DNA of 64,000 bases from Stratiolaelaps scimitus (GCA_019614645.1 JABWDB010000007.1:5345501-5409500); one strand, 5' to 3'. Shown: positions 24,115 to 35,630, counted from the first letter of the stretch. Made by a program: numbers and translations. Notes: a model not told the origin generated them from the sequence alone.

Positions 24115-24275
24115 GCGTGGTGCATTCGTGTACGCCTTTTAATCGGAGGCACATAGGTGCACTGGTTGAATCCCTAGCGTTGCGTTCAAGGAGGCGACCG
24201 CCTTATGAAGCAATATCGAAGCAGTTGCACCATAAGCGATAAATGCTGGCGGAGGGTCAGCCAAGAAAATTCACT
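24115..24275 (+). mobile_element. SINE type B, diverged copy
   Basis: Matches 45186-45355 along its length: GTGCATTCGTGT near the start, AATCGGAGG, a degenerate B box (GGTTGAATCCC), and a 3' block AGGGTCAGCC. The type differs from type A in its body and tail. The head is tRNA-like, and its polymerase III origin is inferred. Confidence 0.6.
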
Positions 24276-24531
24276 TTAACTCCTCCGTTTTCTTTAAAAT
24301 ATTTCTGTGAGTTATCTACTTTCTGTTTAGCGAATCAACGTTGTTGAGATTGGTGTGTTGTAAATGGATATGGTTCGAACAAGTCCTTTGCTAAGCTAAA
24401 TCTCGCTCGGGATGCTTTTAGTTTTAAGTTTTAATAGCTCTTGTTAATTCGTCGTTATTTCATGAACTATACCAACTTCTATCAAGATCTTCAATTTCGA
24501 AATATAAGACTAATCTGATTCATTTATCTCT

Positions 24532-24762
24532 TTGCGTGTGCCTTTAAAATTATATATTATTATATTATTTCATACGATTGAACTGTTTTGGTGGTCATTA
24601 TGGATAATTGCCTTGGTAGTGATTACGGCCCTGGGGTGGTTCGTATGCGCCGTAGCGAGAAACAATGCACTAAAATGCTTATCACCTTTATATCACTTTC
24701 TTTGTCAGATTTACGTGCATTTGATCGTGGCAGGCTGGGACTCAGATCGGCTTTTGCTCTAA
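24532..24762 (+). CDS. hydrophobic ORF overlapping a repeat copy
   Basis: A frame of 76 codons beginning at a GTG, with a strongly hydrophobic segment (Phe, Trp, Ile, Leu, Val, Ala) of about 25 residues that would form a transmembrane helix. Most of it lies in the 24616-24697 repeat copy. In the other copy this frame is broken, so selection on it is not evident. Confidence 0.15.
   Translation: MRVPLKLYIIILFHTIELFWWSLWIIALVVITALGWFVCAVARNNALKCLSPLYHFLCQIYVHLIVAGWDSDRLLL
24616..24697 (+). repeat. direct repeat, copy 2 of 2
   Basis: Second copy of the 80-base segment at 23996-24076. The spacing is 620 bases. It is either a local duplication or two insertions of a short element. Confidence 0.85.
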
Positions 24763-24779
24763 TTGCGGAGAAGCGCGTG

Positions 24780-26040
24780 AACATACTTACTGGTTGACGC
24801 TTGTTATCTAATTACTTAGTTAAATACAGATGGCATAATTACGAAACTTGCTTTGAGACAGTGTGCGTTACGAGTAAGCATTATTTAGTGGGAAACTTTA
24901 TCTGGTTGTACAATAATAAATACTGATCGACTAATTGTTATTAGTTAATAATATATCTTAATACATTCACTTTTATGATTTGTAGCATGTATACTTATCT
25001 ATCACTAGTTTGCCCTATGCTTGCTGTGCGTCCGGTGTATGCGCGTTTCATGGATCAGTCCATGTGCATTTTATTGTTGAATCATTTCGCCAATCCCGGA
25101 CGGTAAACACTTAGCCATCCTTTTTTTTTTCTTTTTTTTTTAAAGGTTAAAGGTAAACCTGCCTGGGAACAGGGCCGAGTATAACACTTAACCATCTATC
25201 GCTCCTTTTCTCTCCCTCTCTCAGTCTCTGTTGCTAACTTGTTCATGTAATCGTGTCTACAAACTGTGCCGCTCTATACCCTTTAAGAGCAGCCCGCGCA
25301 CTATTTACTGCAGACGTTTAGCCGCTTTCAGCATTGTCGTTGTAGCTGTTCTTGTATTCGCCTTTAACTCACTGAGGCGCTCTTGACATGGGTCCGCCCG
25401 AGGGATATCTGAGGGTGTCTGTGGGGTTTATTCTGTTTCTCCCCATCGATTGGGGTCCCGCTATTGCCTCTGTCATTTCACAGCATCGCCACTGTGTGGA
25501 TCTGTGTGCACCCAATCGGAAATATTTGCTCTGAATATTTCAAATGGAAGAGAATGACGACGAAGACGACGCCGAGATGGGGTGCTGCTTCAACTGAACA
25601 AGATAGCCATGCTATTGCTGCGACTGCTGCCATTACTACAACACGCACTGTGTACACAAACACGCTGATTATCGTGAGGAGCCATGTGGATGAATATGTC
25701 CGCAGTGCGGGTGCACTCTGGTGTGCATTCGCTCGTGCACACAATAATGTGTATACATATATATATATATATATACATATGCGTCTGTATGTTCTTCAAA
25801 CACTTGACGCTACTCCTGTCTCGGTTGCCTCTCGACGATGATCTTCAAAGCCCGCAGATGGCCGATGCAATTCCACCTCGAAGTGGATGCAATATTAAAA
25901 TTCAGTTACGGCTGCACTGAGAAAACGGCAAAGGTAACTCGAGCAGCCCAGCCTTCCTTCCAGCCAGTCTGTCTGCCCGTTCATCTGTGTGTCTGTCTCG
26001 ATCAGTGATGGGGGCAGCAGGAAGGCATCCATGGACACGC
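24780..26040. other. AT-rich unassigned stretch
   Basis: Contains poly-T runs at about 25122-25141 and a (TA)n at 25756-25775. A 125-codon frame at 25464-25841 crosses the TA tract and has no domain. Confidence 0.45.
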
Positions 26041-26087
26041 GTATGTAGGTGTCTCTCATCTTTCACTCATATTTTCTGTCGTCGCAG

Positions 26088-26168
26088 CATTACGAACTCG
26101 ACGAGGAGCTCACCCGCACCAGTGCAGCAACCGTCAATCCAGCTCTCTACCTGCTTATTATCTATATG
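26088..26168 (+). CDS. probable internal exon, unknown protein
   Basis: A long pyrimidine-rich tract (26051-26080) ends in GTCGCAG, and 81 bases later the sequence reads ATG|GTGAGTAAAC, an almost ideal donor. The interval is exactly 27 codons, phase 0 on both sides, and open. The product starts with an acidic stretch (Asp-Glu-Glu-Leu-Thr) and ends in a hydrophobic run (Leu-Tyr-Leu-Leu-Ile-Ile-Tyr-Met), so it may enter a membrane segment. No partner exon could be joined with confidence and no family is recognised. This is one of the best splice-supported calls in the window. Confidence 0.42.
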
Positions 26169-26240
26169 GTGAGTAAACACGAGAGGCCGACGACTAAACG
26201 ATTCGGTAAGGCGGCGTACCTTATTTCTTATGATCAGGTC

Positions 26241-26901
26241 TTATTTCGGGCCTCGTCGATATTTCGTATCGTCATGCCTCGTGTGAAATGTTCTCGGCTT
26301 TGTTTTGTCAATCAAGCAATTTTTATTAATATAATAATCCTCCTTCGGTAACGTACGAAAGCCAGTTCGTACAGCGAACGTGTCGGGCGTCCGAAACAGC
26401 TGCATATTATCTCGAACTCGGCTCGGTCGTAGGGAATTGAGAAGTTCTCCAACGATCTGAGGGCGGGGGAGTCTCTCATCATGCTCTTGTGGCATATACG
26501 ACGTCTGAACTACGGGAGTCAATTTTCAGCTTCGTGGCGTTTATCTCTTGCGGCACGCGGTGAGCGTAATGAAGATGCGGGCTAGCTGTTGTCATGTTAT
26601 TCAAATGCGTTGCGTCAAAATCTTGTTGCTTCACCCCCCCCCCCGCCACAGCCGTGTTGTCGTTGTTCCTGTACACCCTACATGAAACACCGTAAGTGGC
26701 CTGTTCGTCATCGTTGTAATACAATAGGCATTTCATACGCAACCACAAACCCGTCATCATCCTCCCGCTGAACGATGAGCAACAGCGGCGGAATAGCACA
26801 GCTAGCCGACGATGGCTGCAAGCGGCCCGACGCGACTGAGCGGGTCGGTACTCTGCAAAAGCGGCGAGCTGGGGTGGGCGCTCGGTCGATCCCCACAGCA
26901 A
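26241..26901 (-). CDS. two overlapping - strand ORFs, weak
   Basis: Frames of 140 codons (26479-26901) and 93 codons (26241-26522) overlap by 44 bases in different frames. Both are hydrophilic and unremarkable, and neither has splice or domain support. A (C)n run at 26634-26644 sits within the first. Confidence 0.12.
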
Positions 26902-27092
26902 CGTAATCGACTAACTGGGCGTTGAGGAGGGACTGCGCGACTCCTGGGTAGGTTCTAACACCAAACTAACAACACCGCACGCTAGTTAAGCATCACGTCG
27001 TGTAGCTCGTTAGCTACAGCTGGCTATACGGCAGTGCGTGAGAGGGCTACAGACTACTCTGATCTTGCTCCACGTCAGCCTTTACCCTGCTG

Positions 27093-27094
<2 letters not shown>

Positions 27095-27126
<32 letters not shown>
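27095..27126. repeat. (CT)n microsatellite
   Basis: About fifteen CT units, followed closely by a short (GA)n at about 27157-27167. Confidence 0.95.
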
Positions 27127-27127
<1 letters not shown>

Positions 27128-27683
27128 ATACACAAACAGACACCCTCACAGCCAGAAAGAGAGAGAGGCCCTCGTTCCTCTATCTATGGGCGCCCGAGGT
27201 GGACGGCCACATGAACGACCGGCCGACCGACCGGCGAGTGGATAGCAAGACCAAGGGCTGAGAGGCATCGGTTGTGGCCGTTGGGGGCGGCTTGTCGTCA
27301 GTGGTCGACAGACGGCCTAGCGTGCGGAAAAAGGAGGTTGGGTGAGGGCCTTTGAGGACCCCCACTCTGAGTTAATGCCGCTGCCGTTGGATGGGCTGCT
27401 GAATGGGTCTGCTGACAGCGTCGGGGTAGACGACAGTGGCGGCGTTGCCAGCGCGGCATGGTAGAACGGCAAGGAAGAACGGCCGGGTAGTTGCATTGAG
27501 TAGCCAAAGCTCGAAACCCGTTGGGAAGGTAGGGAGGCGATCGCCTGCCTAGAAAACGCGGGAAAACGCGCACGGTCAGGCATCCGCGCAGGGTGCGCGG
27601 GTTTGCGTCCACCCCGACGGGCGAAAAGCGTGCGGCGGTATGTTAAAATTGCCTCTCTGGGAATAATTTGTTAGAACGCCGGC

Positions 27684-28550
27684 TGATATCGCCCGGTGTC
27701 TGTCGGCCGACTTCTCTTCGACGTTTCAAGCTCGCGAGTTGCTAGCAGCAGCGCGAGCGGTGACCGCCGGCAAGAAGGGACGGTCGCGGATGTGGTGCCA
27801 ATGACTTTGGAGCCAGCGAAGCTGGCTGAATTTCGGGTTGAGACTGGGTTGATGAGGGTTTCAGATCGACCCCCCCCCCCTCTCCGCCAAACTCAACGAT
27901 GGCAACACACCGCAACCATCCAAGCCCCCATCTACTGGCCACGTATCTGTTCCGTGTCTGTGCGTCCATAGGAGTTCGGCGAGGGACGTGAAATGGCGCC
28001 TGCGATAGCCAGCGTCGTTGCCGTCACCTCCCTGACGCTGCTACCCCCCTCGGCCCCCCTTTCAACAAGACCCTACCCCGATTCATCCATGGATCCAGGA
28101 CGACGATCACCGAGCGGCGGTGCTTGGCCTCGTCGTCTTCCGCTAATTGCACCACTAGCTGCATTCTACCACCCCATATATACCCTTATTGTGTCCCTTT
28201 ACACGATCCCCTTACACGATGCTGTTCCCGCAGTCCTGCCTGTTCACTGCCTATTCACGAGCCCTATGAGTCCTTTTCACGCGGTGGGCTCGCTGACTAA
28301 CCGGCTGGCTGGCTGGCTTGCTGGCCAGCCCTATTGGCCTATATACCAGCTGAGACGATCACATCCCAGAGCTCGACTCGGCAGCAACTACTTGGGATGG
28401 TATAGTGCTGCAGGAAAGAACAGCGGAATGCCCGACGTCGCCGTCGGTGTCACCGCCGTCACCGCCGCAGCGACACGGTACAGCGATACTTCCCGCGATG
28501 CTTTGCGCCTGTGGTGTAATTATATTCTCCTCGTCGTGTACGGTCGCTAA
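27684..28550 (+). CDS. long GC-rich frame with a single TAG
   Basis: One + strand frame is open from 27684 to a TAA at 28550 except for one TAG at 27969-27971. The second part (27993-28550) begins with ATGGCG and gives 185 residues. Its first 25 residues are signal-peptide-like (Ala, Val, Leu, Ser rich) and residues 45-90 contain hydrophobic stretches, so a membrane or secreted protein is possible. No domain is recognised. (CTGG)n-like repeats at 28302-28330 contribute Leu-Ala-Gly-Trp residues. GC-rich DNA lengthens random frames, so this remains uncertain. Confidence 0.25.
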
Positions 28551-28559
28551 GGCCAGCGC

Positions 28560-30800
28560 CGGATTGCTTTGTTTTGTGCCAGCCAGCCAGCCAGCCTGCG
28601 TCCCGGCAACTAGACGCGGTTAAGGATAGGAATCCTGCCCTAATGCATCAATCGCTATTTCCGCTAGTCCCACTTTTTCCAACTTTAAAGGATTTTCTCC
28701 AACTAATGAGAATTCGGAAACAGCAGAGACATACGTGTGCTCACACGAGTCAGATCAAGGTTGTCTGAGCGCATTGATTCATTGAATTGATACATACTCG
28801 AGCTCTGCTCGTCGTCTACCTATTCGATTACAATAGAACGAGCTCGTCCCTCCACGCCGAGGAAATTGGCTGTCGGTCGTGAACTCTATGGACATATTAA
28901 ACAAAATGTGTGGGATTATTAAAATCTTGGTATTATTGCCCGACGATTGTAGTCGCAGTATTATTGTCCAGGTTGTAGATAAATACCTGTAGGCTTTTCT
29001 GATCAGCTTTACTATCATAGTACCCGCACAAAGGCGTGTACGCGCGGCGTCCGCTCTGCCGCGCTGGATTAAACACGTGCGGTGAGACCTCGCCTCTCCC
29101 AGGTAGGGAGATCATCACAGGGTAGAATAAAACTTTTAATCGATAGGAGCCAATAGGCATCGACAAGGTCAACAACTCGCCCCGCTGCACGACAACCGTT
29201 AACTGCAACCGATCTCCTAACCTCACTTCGGATTTAGGGCGGAGACGATGCACGGCCAGAGAAGAAAAGTCTTCCATTCGCTGCGAGTACTGAGTTTGTT
29301 TCGACTCGACTGGTGTCGGCGGGTGGCGTGGCGTCGCGTAATGCACAAAGCATGTATTTCGCCAGAGGCGGTGAGATAGATACAAGGACCGACCGCGTCT
29401 CAGAAGTCTCGGCCAAGAGGGCACCGGAGGCTGATCAGGGCGTTGGAGTAAGCGTCCAGGTCAATTCTCAGAGGAGCCACACGACATCCTCGTACGTTTA
29501 TGCCGCCAGAAGAAGAGACACTCACTGACAGGGAGCTCGGGGGAAGGGAGAGAGACGGATAAAGCGAACCGTGCCGACCCTTGCGCCTGCGGCATCCAAC
29601 AGGACCAGATGTTCAACGGGCTGGGTGTGCTAAGTAGTACTGGCGTCGAGAGTTTCTAAGTTGCGTTACGATGTCTACCATTGCGACTAACCAACACTGG
29701 AGAATCACGACGAAGCTGACTATTGAGTTTCCAGCCACTACGAAGCCTAAGCGTTCGGCTACGCAACATGCTGTCGACTCCAGCGTCAGCGTTCCTCGTC
29801 GATTGGTTGACTCGCTCAGGGAGTTGGTTGAGACGATTGATGTGTTGAGGGGACATTCGACCGTCTAAGGCGCAGCCTGGGATGTCGGGTTCCAGATCGA
29901 TTCGAGTCGGGTTGTCATCGAAGAATATTATTCCTATGATTAGCTTACTAATATCAGTCGCCTACAATGCAGCAAAGAATGGTAAGGAAAGCGCCCGGTA
30001 TTATGAAGAAAAGAAAGATCGATAGACTAGTAAGAGTGACGGCCACACGATAGCGAGCTAATAACTAGCTTACATTGTACGATTGCAATTTGCAAATGGT
30101 TTAGTTGAAGTGACCGAGTAGTGTTGTTGTATTGAAGGTTGATGCCTTGAGACCAGTGTGGTGTGCCCCTAGCGAATCGTATTAGTCCAAAGAAATCGTG
30201 CCCGTTTGCATGCATACGTGGGTTGAGCGTAACTACGACATACAGAGAGATCTATGATGGGCGTCATGCGTACTAACTAGCTGTTACACTCCATATTTCC
30301 TATGCTTGAGGCATGTATCTAAAAATGCAGTCGTTATTCGTCATACCAGCGTTATATCGTCGTTCAATATATTATACGAAAGTGAACACCTAGTGGAAAT
30401 CACCACGTAGGACCCGGATTGGAAATGTGGCGGGGCATTGTCTGTTCTTTGAAAATCACGCTTAGACAACAAAAATAAGCTATATAGGCCAATGATGATT
30501 ATAACACTACACATCGAACAGTAGATGATCGGTGCGTCGTCACACGGCGCGCAATCTGCGTAGTATCTCACTGATACATAGTATAACGTCATGATCGATT
30601 GTACACCTTGCGTCTGTCATTTGCGGTTGCGCCGGTGAGCCGGCGTACTCAAACGCCTTCTCGATGAGATGAGCGATAGACGACGAGGTGTGGCCCTTTC
30701 TGTAGGCGGTACCTGACTGAAGTGATATACGTAGTCGTGTAGGCAGTCAGATTGGAATACATTTTTATTCAGGGGCGACTACTGAGCAAGGTAGACACGA
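28560..30800. other. unassigned stretch
   Basis: Contains a (CCAG)n run near 28577-28598 and frames up to 163 codons (28933-29424, - strand). None has a domain or convincing splice signals. The ATG frame at 29671-29868 (+) ends in an amphipathic helix but is matched by an equally long ATG frame on the other strand. Confidence 0.4.
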
Positions 30801-30806
30801 CTAGCA

Positions 30807-31517
30807 GTGGTGCCGATGTCGTGGGGCAGCACCGACGTCGGGGCGGTAACGGTTGACGCGGAATACGTTGGCAGCGAGAGATGTGAGCCAGATAATGAAG
30901 TGGCAACCAAATTGACGTTCGTCAAAGCTGTTTATTGCGTCGGCCGCGGAGCTAATAGGCTGAGCGCAGAACTCAATGGCGAGTGTGGCCGTGGTGAGAT
31001 GCTTCGAGCGTGGTGATGATCCGACAGTGCTTGGATACCCCGGAAACTGCAGAGGACGTGGAGAACGTTGCCGTCTCTAGAGAGAGAGAGAGAGAGAAGA
31101 GAGGAGAGACTGATGAGTGACTGGGACCGGATTGCCATCGTCAGTGGAGTCCCACTGGGAGGCAAATGGCTGGGCTCCCAATGGAATTCAGGTGGGATGC
31201 TGACCGCTGGTCATCAAAAGCCCGGCCGGCGGATGGCCAGTCATCCATTGACTCCGCGTGGATTCATACGGCTGAGTCCGTCACTATTGGGCGGAGCCGG
31301 CGGGGCCCAGCATGAAAAACGTGAAAGCGCTGCCAAGCTGACAATTAAGGCAATGCCTCCTCGTCGCTTACAGCTACTCTTCGCTATGATTTCAATGCCG
31401 CTGAGTTGCAGCGGAGAGGCGAGTCACATAAAGGAGCGGGGCGAGTGTCGCCGCCACAAACGGAGAACGGGCAATCGGCCGAATGCGACACCGGACCAGA
31501 GGTCGTTTACGGTTTGA
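30807..31517 (+). CDS. open frame with two adjacent stops
   Basis: A single + strand frame of 237 codons is broken only by TGA TGA at 31014-31019. The first part has an ATG at 30816 and is acidic to neutral, with Cys residues. The second has an ATG at 31113. A (GA)n at 31077-31098 lies between. A donor-like GTGAGA at 30994 and an acceptor CAG at 31050-31052 would remove the stops with a 59-base intron, but that join shifts the frame. It may be chance, or a damaged gene. Confidence 0.18.
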
Positions 31518-31623
31518 CGACGGCGAATATTGCCACGCGCGATACATAAGTCGACTCGTATATTGTATAATTTTAAGAAGACGCACAATTTTAATCAATA
31601 TCTGATATATATATATATATATA

Positions 31624-31741
31624 GCGAAATGATTAACATTAACTAACAGAACTTGATCTCCAACGACCATATATATATATATATATATATATATATGGTC
31701 GTTGCAGATCAAATTCTGTTAGCTAATGTTAATCCTTTCGC
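31624..31741. repeat. 45-bp inverted repeat with TA loop
   Basis: Arms at 31624-31668 and 31697-31741 pair with four mismatches in 45 bases. The outer ends are GCGAAA and TTTCGC, and the centre is a (TA)n of 28 bases. Another (TA)n lies immediately outside on the left. The shape fits a small foldback (MITE-like) element whose centre is a microsatellite. A long RNA hairpin is an alternative. Confidence 0.85.
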
Positions 31742-32451
31742 AAAATTTTCGAAATTGACATATGCTGCACCACAACTTCGAGATGCGCATCGATGAAAAT
31801 AAGTGAGTGGTATTCTGTACTTGATTTAATACAAGCTGATTATTCGATGGTACCTAATAAAAAAAAGAAGAGTAAAAACCAGGTCGTTTTACAAACGGCA
31901 CCAATCGATGCCTGCAGAATTGGCCCAATTGAGAAACGCGAGTAGAACCAAACAAGCCGCAACTACAGAGCTTTCGCTTGTGTCAATAACCAACAGGGGC
32001 CTCAGGTAATAGTCAGCGATGTCGATAACTGCTCTCCTGCTGATTACGATATGTAACTGGACTTGACACAAAACGTTCTAGTCAGTGTGCTGCGTAAACC
32101 TTCATACGCATCAAGCAGCGCCAAGTTGTTCCCCGATGATTTTGTTACGTTTCAATAAAATACGAACGGGATAATTGCTCGTGTCTATCCATACGCTACG
32201 TGGCAAGCCGGCGCGTTCCCCGACTATAAATAGTCAACGCGAATCGTTTCAATTTGGGTGTATCTGACTCGTCCGATATTAATTATTTCTCATCCCCAAG
32301 GATCCCTCCTCACTCATCCATCGTGATCCGTCCGCAACCCTCTGTTGCAGCCGTTTCCTCTAGCGTCTTCGAGCGCCTCCGTTGTCGGTCAACGCTGCTA
32401 GCTAAGTACACTCGGACCTTGTGACCGAATCAACTTTATACTTTTTTTCAG

Positions 32452-32515
32452 CAAGCTACAATATCTTCGCTGGCTGGGTAATCCGCGTTATTTCTTATTT
32501 ACGTCGCTATGTTTC
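32452..32515 (+). CDS. possible internal exon, unknown
   Basis: A strong acceptor (ACTTTTTTTCAG, ending at 32451) is followed by one base and 21 open codons up to a donor (TTC|GTAAGC at 32516). The product is aromatic and hydrophobic (Trp-Leu-Gly-Asn-Pro-Arg-Tyr-Phe-Leu-Phe), compatible with the edge of a membrane segment. Both splice sites are good, but the exon is short and nothing joins it. Confidence 0.3.
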
Positions 32516-34990
32516 GTAAGCAACTTCATTATTTCAACGTCGCGGACACGACACCGGCCCAGCCGGAAGGTCGACGAACGGCCAGAACGCCTTGACGGGC
32601 TCGCGGCATGGCCGCGTTAGCTACCTAGCCCGCGAGCCACTTGCAGATAGCGGGAGCCGGAGCAGCGGCGGCAGGGGCGTCTATGGGCACGGCAGTGGTG
32701 ATCCACGTTGTTGCCGCTTGAGCCACGGCTTCGCCACCAGCCAGCCAGCCAGCCTGTCACAATGGGAATAACGGGGTGGTGCCCAGTACAATATTTACCA
32801 AGGGACAACACTAAGGACGCGAGGGCTGGCTAGCTATCTGGCTGCTTGCTTGCTTGCCTGACTCAACACACAGCGGCAGCCGCAACGGTCGACTTATGGC
32901 GGCGTCCCCTCCGACGGCGGCCTGTGTGCGCGTGTGTGGGTCTGCAAAGGTCCCTCGTGATTCGGCAGCGCGGCAGCCGCAACAGCAAAACGTATTCTTG
33001 CGTTCGCTGGTTTTCCGATCCCTCCGGCATAGTTCACGAGGCGTGGAACTATGCCACATACGTTGTTTTCTGCGGAGCGACTCGGGTTGAAGGTTGGACG
33101 ACGGGCGTCGAGATGAGAGGCGCACAAGAGCGGAGCGTCGTACAGAGGTATCTTGTTCCTCGCTTGGCGCTGCTGTTTCTGATCCTGCCCCGGTGTCTCG
33201 GATGTTCCGAGAAGATGAGGCGAAGTCCGAGGCCGTCGTAGGGGCCCGGGGGCGGTTCAGGTCTCCGTTCTGTATGGCTCTGTGGCTCCGGCTTGTGGCG
33301 CCATCGGCCATTGAGACGTCCCCAAGGACCTGGCGGAGCTGGTGGCGGCAGCAGCGGCATCAGCGGTCGCGGCGCTTAACGTGAGTGCCTGGTGCGTATG
33401 GGCGTCGAGATGAGGGTCGAAGTCTCTGTGGCCCGGATGTACGTGAGAGAGAAAGAATGTCTGTGTGGGTTTGTATGCGGGCGTCTGGGTGTACGCGTCT
33501 GGAAGACGGGATGGCTCCTCGGTGTTCGTTCCTGGCTGAAGTGGGTGAACCTGCCAGCTGTCTGGCTGCTCAGAGCTCCGATGTGTGCTAGCTCGGTGGG
33601 CCTGCTGGGCATTGGAGACACAACGCAGGAAAGACGTTCAGCAGCGGTTCGGCGGGGCCATTGGAGCGCTGTGGGTATGGGCGGTAGAGGAAGAGTTCGT
33701 TCGCTGGGGAAAGGGACGTCAGTTGGGGGGCAGCTGTTAATAAATCATGACATTAAGAAGGCCATTGGCAGGAGCTGTTGGGCCACACTGTTAGAGCGTC
33801 TCGGGGAACTCGGAAGCAGCAGCCTGAGCTCGGCCAGCTAAGCAGAAAGAGAGCGAGCTACCGAGCGAAGTGTCCACGGGTCGCTCGGTCACAGGGTCTC
33901 AGCAGGACCGCGGCAGCAGGACAAGCCGCACTGGGGGTGTATGTGTGTGTGCGAATGGGCCTGTCTCTTTCTTTTTCTCTGGCTCACTCTTCGTATGTGT
34001 ATCCGCGAAAAAGAACGTACTGCGATGGGCGGAAGCAGTGGGCATTACCATAGATTCCATGTTAGCGAGAGGGAAGCGAGGTGGAGCAAAGCTGAAAGTA
34101 GCTGGCGGGATGAACGAGCGGACGAACCGCGGAACGGCTGCGGTCGGTCGCAGTAGCGGATGAGACGGAGGCGGTGGCCGAAGCAGCAGAGGCGGCGGCG
34201 GCGGCGGCGGCAGCAGGTATCGACGGTCAAGATGTGCGAGGCGCCACACGCAGCCAGGACACACATATACATGGACCGACATGGGATGACCCTTCTGTGT
34301 TCCATTACGTATGAACGTACGCCTTGCTGGCCTCCCTGGTCCAGTCAACAGGGAAATTGGAGAAGTGACCGCTCCGCGCTTGGGCCAGCCACACATTTCG
34401 GCCGTTCGGGATCAGAACCAGCTCCGGGCTCCTTTGCAAGGCCCCGTTCATATGACAGCTGCGGCTTGACTTTGTGGCCCTCTTCGCATTACCGGGTGGC
34501 GCGGCGACGATGACGCCTCGTTCCAGCGGCTGATCCTTGTGCACCTTACCTAAATATATATGAGGGATAAACAGGGGGAGGAGCTATATCCTTTCGATCC
34601 AACGACAGCAACAGCAGCAGCAGCTGCCTGTAGGTAACAACTACGCACACCCACACTCCTTCGCCTACGCGTAGCTGGCGAATTTCGGGCCAGTTAAGGT
34701 GACCGAGCCCCCCGCCCCCATACGTGTGGGCCGTTATCGATGGATGTTGTGATTTCGCTCATATTTCTTCCGCGCTGTCGCCGCGCGGAATCAGTGTATC
34801 TGTCGCAAAGCCTTTTTGGTGGCCTCCGTCCTCCCCTCTCGCGGCCTCACTTTCGGCGGCCGCCTCCTCACTCCTCCTGCCCGGTCAAAGACGATATGTT
34901 CTTCCTTGCGGAGCAAATCAAAGACACACCTATGTACCTAGACAACGTATCGGGGACGAGCTGCACGTTTGGGCTTGGGATAATAATAAA
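32460..34990. other. GC-rich island with many overlapping ORFs
   Basis: High GC and CpG over about 2.5 kb, with (CCAG)n at 32738-32757 and (GGC)n at 34192-34215. Frames of 130-166 codons lie on both strands. A GTGAGT donor at 33380 and AG|GT-type sites near 34216 are compatible with 5' exons or untranslated leaders. It could be a promoter-proximal region. Confidence 0.35.
32811..33311 (-). CDS. disordered ORF in GC-rich island
   Basis: An ATGGCC-started frame of 166 codons, rich in Ser, Arg, Thr and Glu with a Cys-Cys-Cys-Gly-Cys cluster and a predicted disordered character. Competing frames of 103-131 codons overlap on both strands, which weakens the case. No domain is recognised. Confidence 0.2.
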   Translation of the reverse strand: MADGATSRSHRAIQNGDLNRPRAPTTASDFASSSRNIRDTGAGSETAAPSEEQDTSVRRSALVRLSSRRPSSNLQPESLRRKQRMWHSSTPRELCRRDRKTSERKNTFCCCGCRAAESRGTFADPHTRTQAAVGGDAAISRPLRLPLCVESGKQASSQIASQPSRP

Positions 34991-35009
34991 TAGGACACTT
35001 TTCGATTAG
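34740..35009 (+). CDS. small ORF with possible signal peptide
   Basis: An ATG frame of 89 codons. The first residues are hydrophobic (Met-Asp-Val-Val-Ile-Ser-Leu-Ile-Phe-Leu-Pro), the middle is Pro/Arg rich, and the end is mixed with two Asn-linked glycosylation-type sites (Asn-Val-Ser, Asn-Arg-Thr). An overlapping 89-codon frame starts 16 bases earlier. Confidence 0.18.
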   Translation: MDVVISLIFLPRCRRAESVYLSQSLFGGLRPPLSRPHFRRPPPHSSCPVKDDMFFLAEQIKDTPMYLDNVSGTSCTFGLGIIINRTLFD

Positions 35010-35630
35010 CTTAGGGCAGACGTCGTCGTGCCACGAACCGAAGCGATACACGTTTTTATATCGGTGAATAGATACATTTTTACGCAAACCTCTATTATAA
35101 CTACGATGGGAACGATGATCATCATTCTGTGATGGCAACATTATGGGAATTGGCGTTTACCAGTTGTTGTTTTTTTTGTGAATCAAAATATATTATCTCA
35201 TATGATAATGCATCTTTTTTTATCAAAGGGGGGGGGTGTTAACATGGTAATGCATGTCAACCGCGGCGGCAGACTACATAAGTTCCTACAACTCATCAAA
35301 TTGAATTGCGGAGATACTGCCCAGAAAAGTACATATGGCCCCACAAATATTTGAACCTCAGGCTGCACAAAACTCCCTCTTTGGTACTGCTTACCTCACC
35401 CACCACTCCATGCCCTCAGGCATATCATAGTATAGTACATCTACATGTAATCTATAATATGCAAGCTTGCCTCTAATTAAATTGGTAAAGATAACAAAAC
35501 ATAACCGACGATGATAGCCCTCGCGGATTGGGTTCGATACTCAGGCGTGGCGTTTTAGGCCAGACGCTCGGGGCCCGCCTGTAACTAACGGCCTTGTAGA
35601 GGTGATATGAGGGCACAAACAAGTATACAT
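35010..35630. other. AT-rich stretch, nothing recognised
   Basis: No open frames of note. Poly-T and poly-G runs lie near 35170 and 35229. It leads into the foldback repeat. Confidence 0.5.

Noticed and set aside
26133..26150. Asn-Pro-Ala-Leu-Tyr resembling the NPxxY motif of GPCR helix 7
   Set aside because: The motif is short, and the residues that follow are hydrophobic, not the usual polar/basic helix 8 start.
28933..29424. 163-codon - strand frame with a stretch resembling the linker of ZP domains
   Set aside because: The similarity is a dozen residues recalled loosely, with no Cys pattern and no donor where one would be needed.
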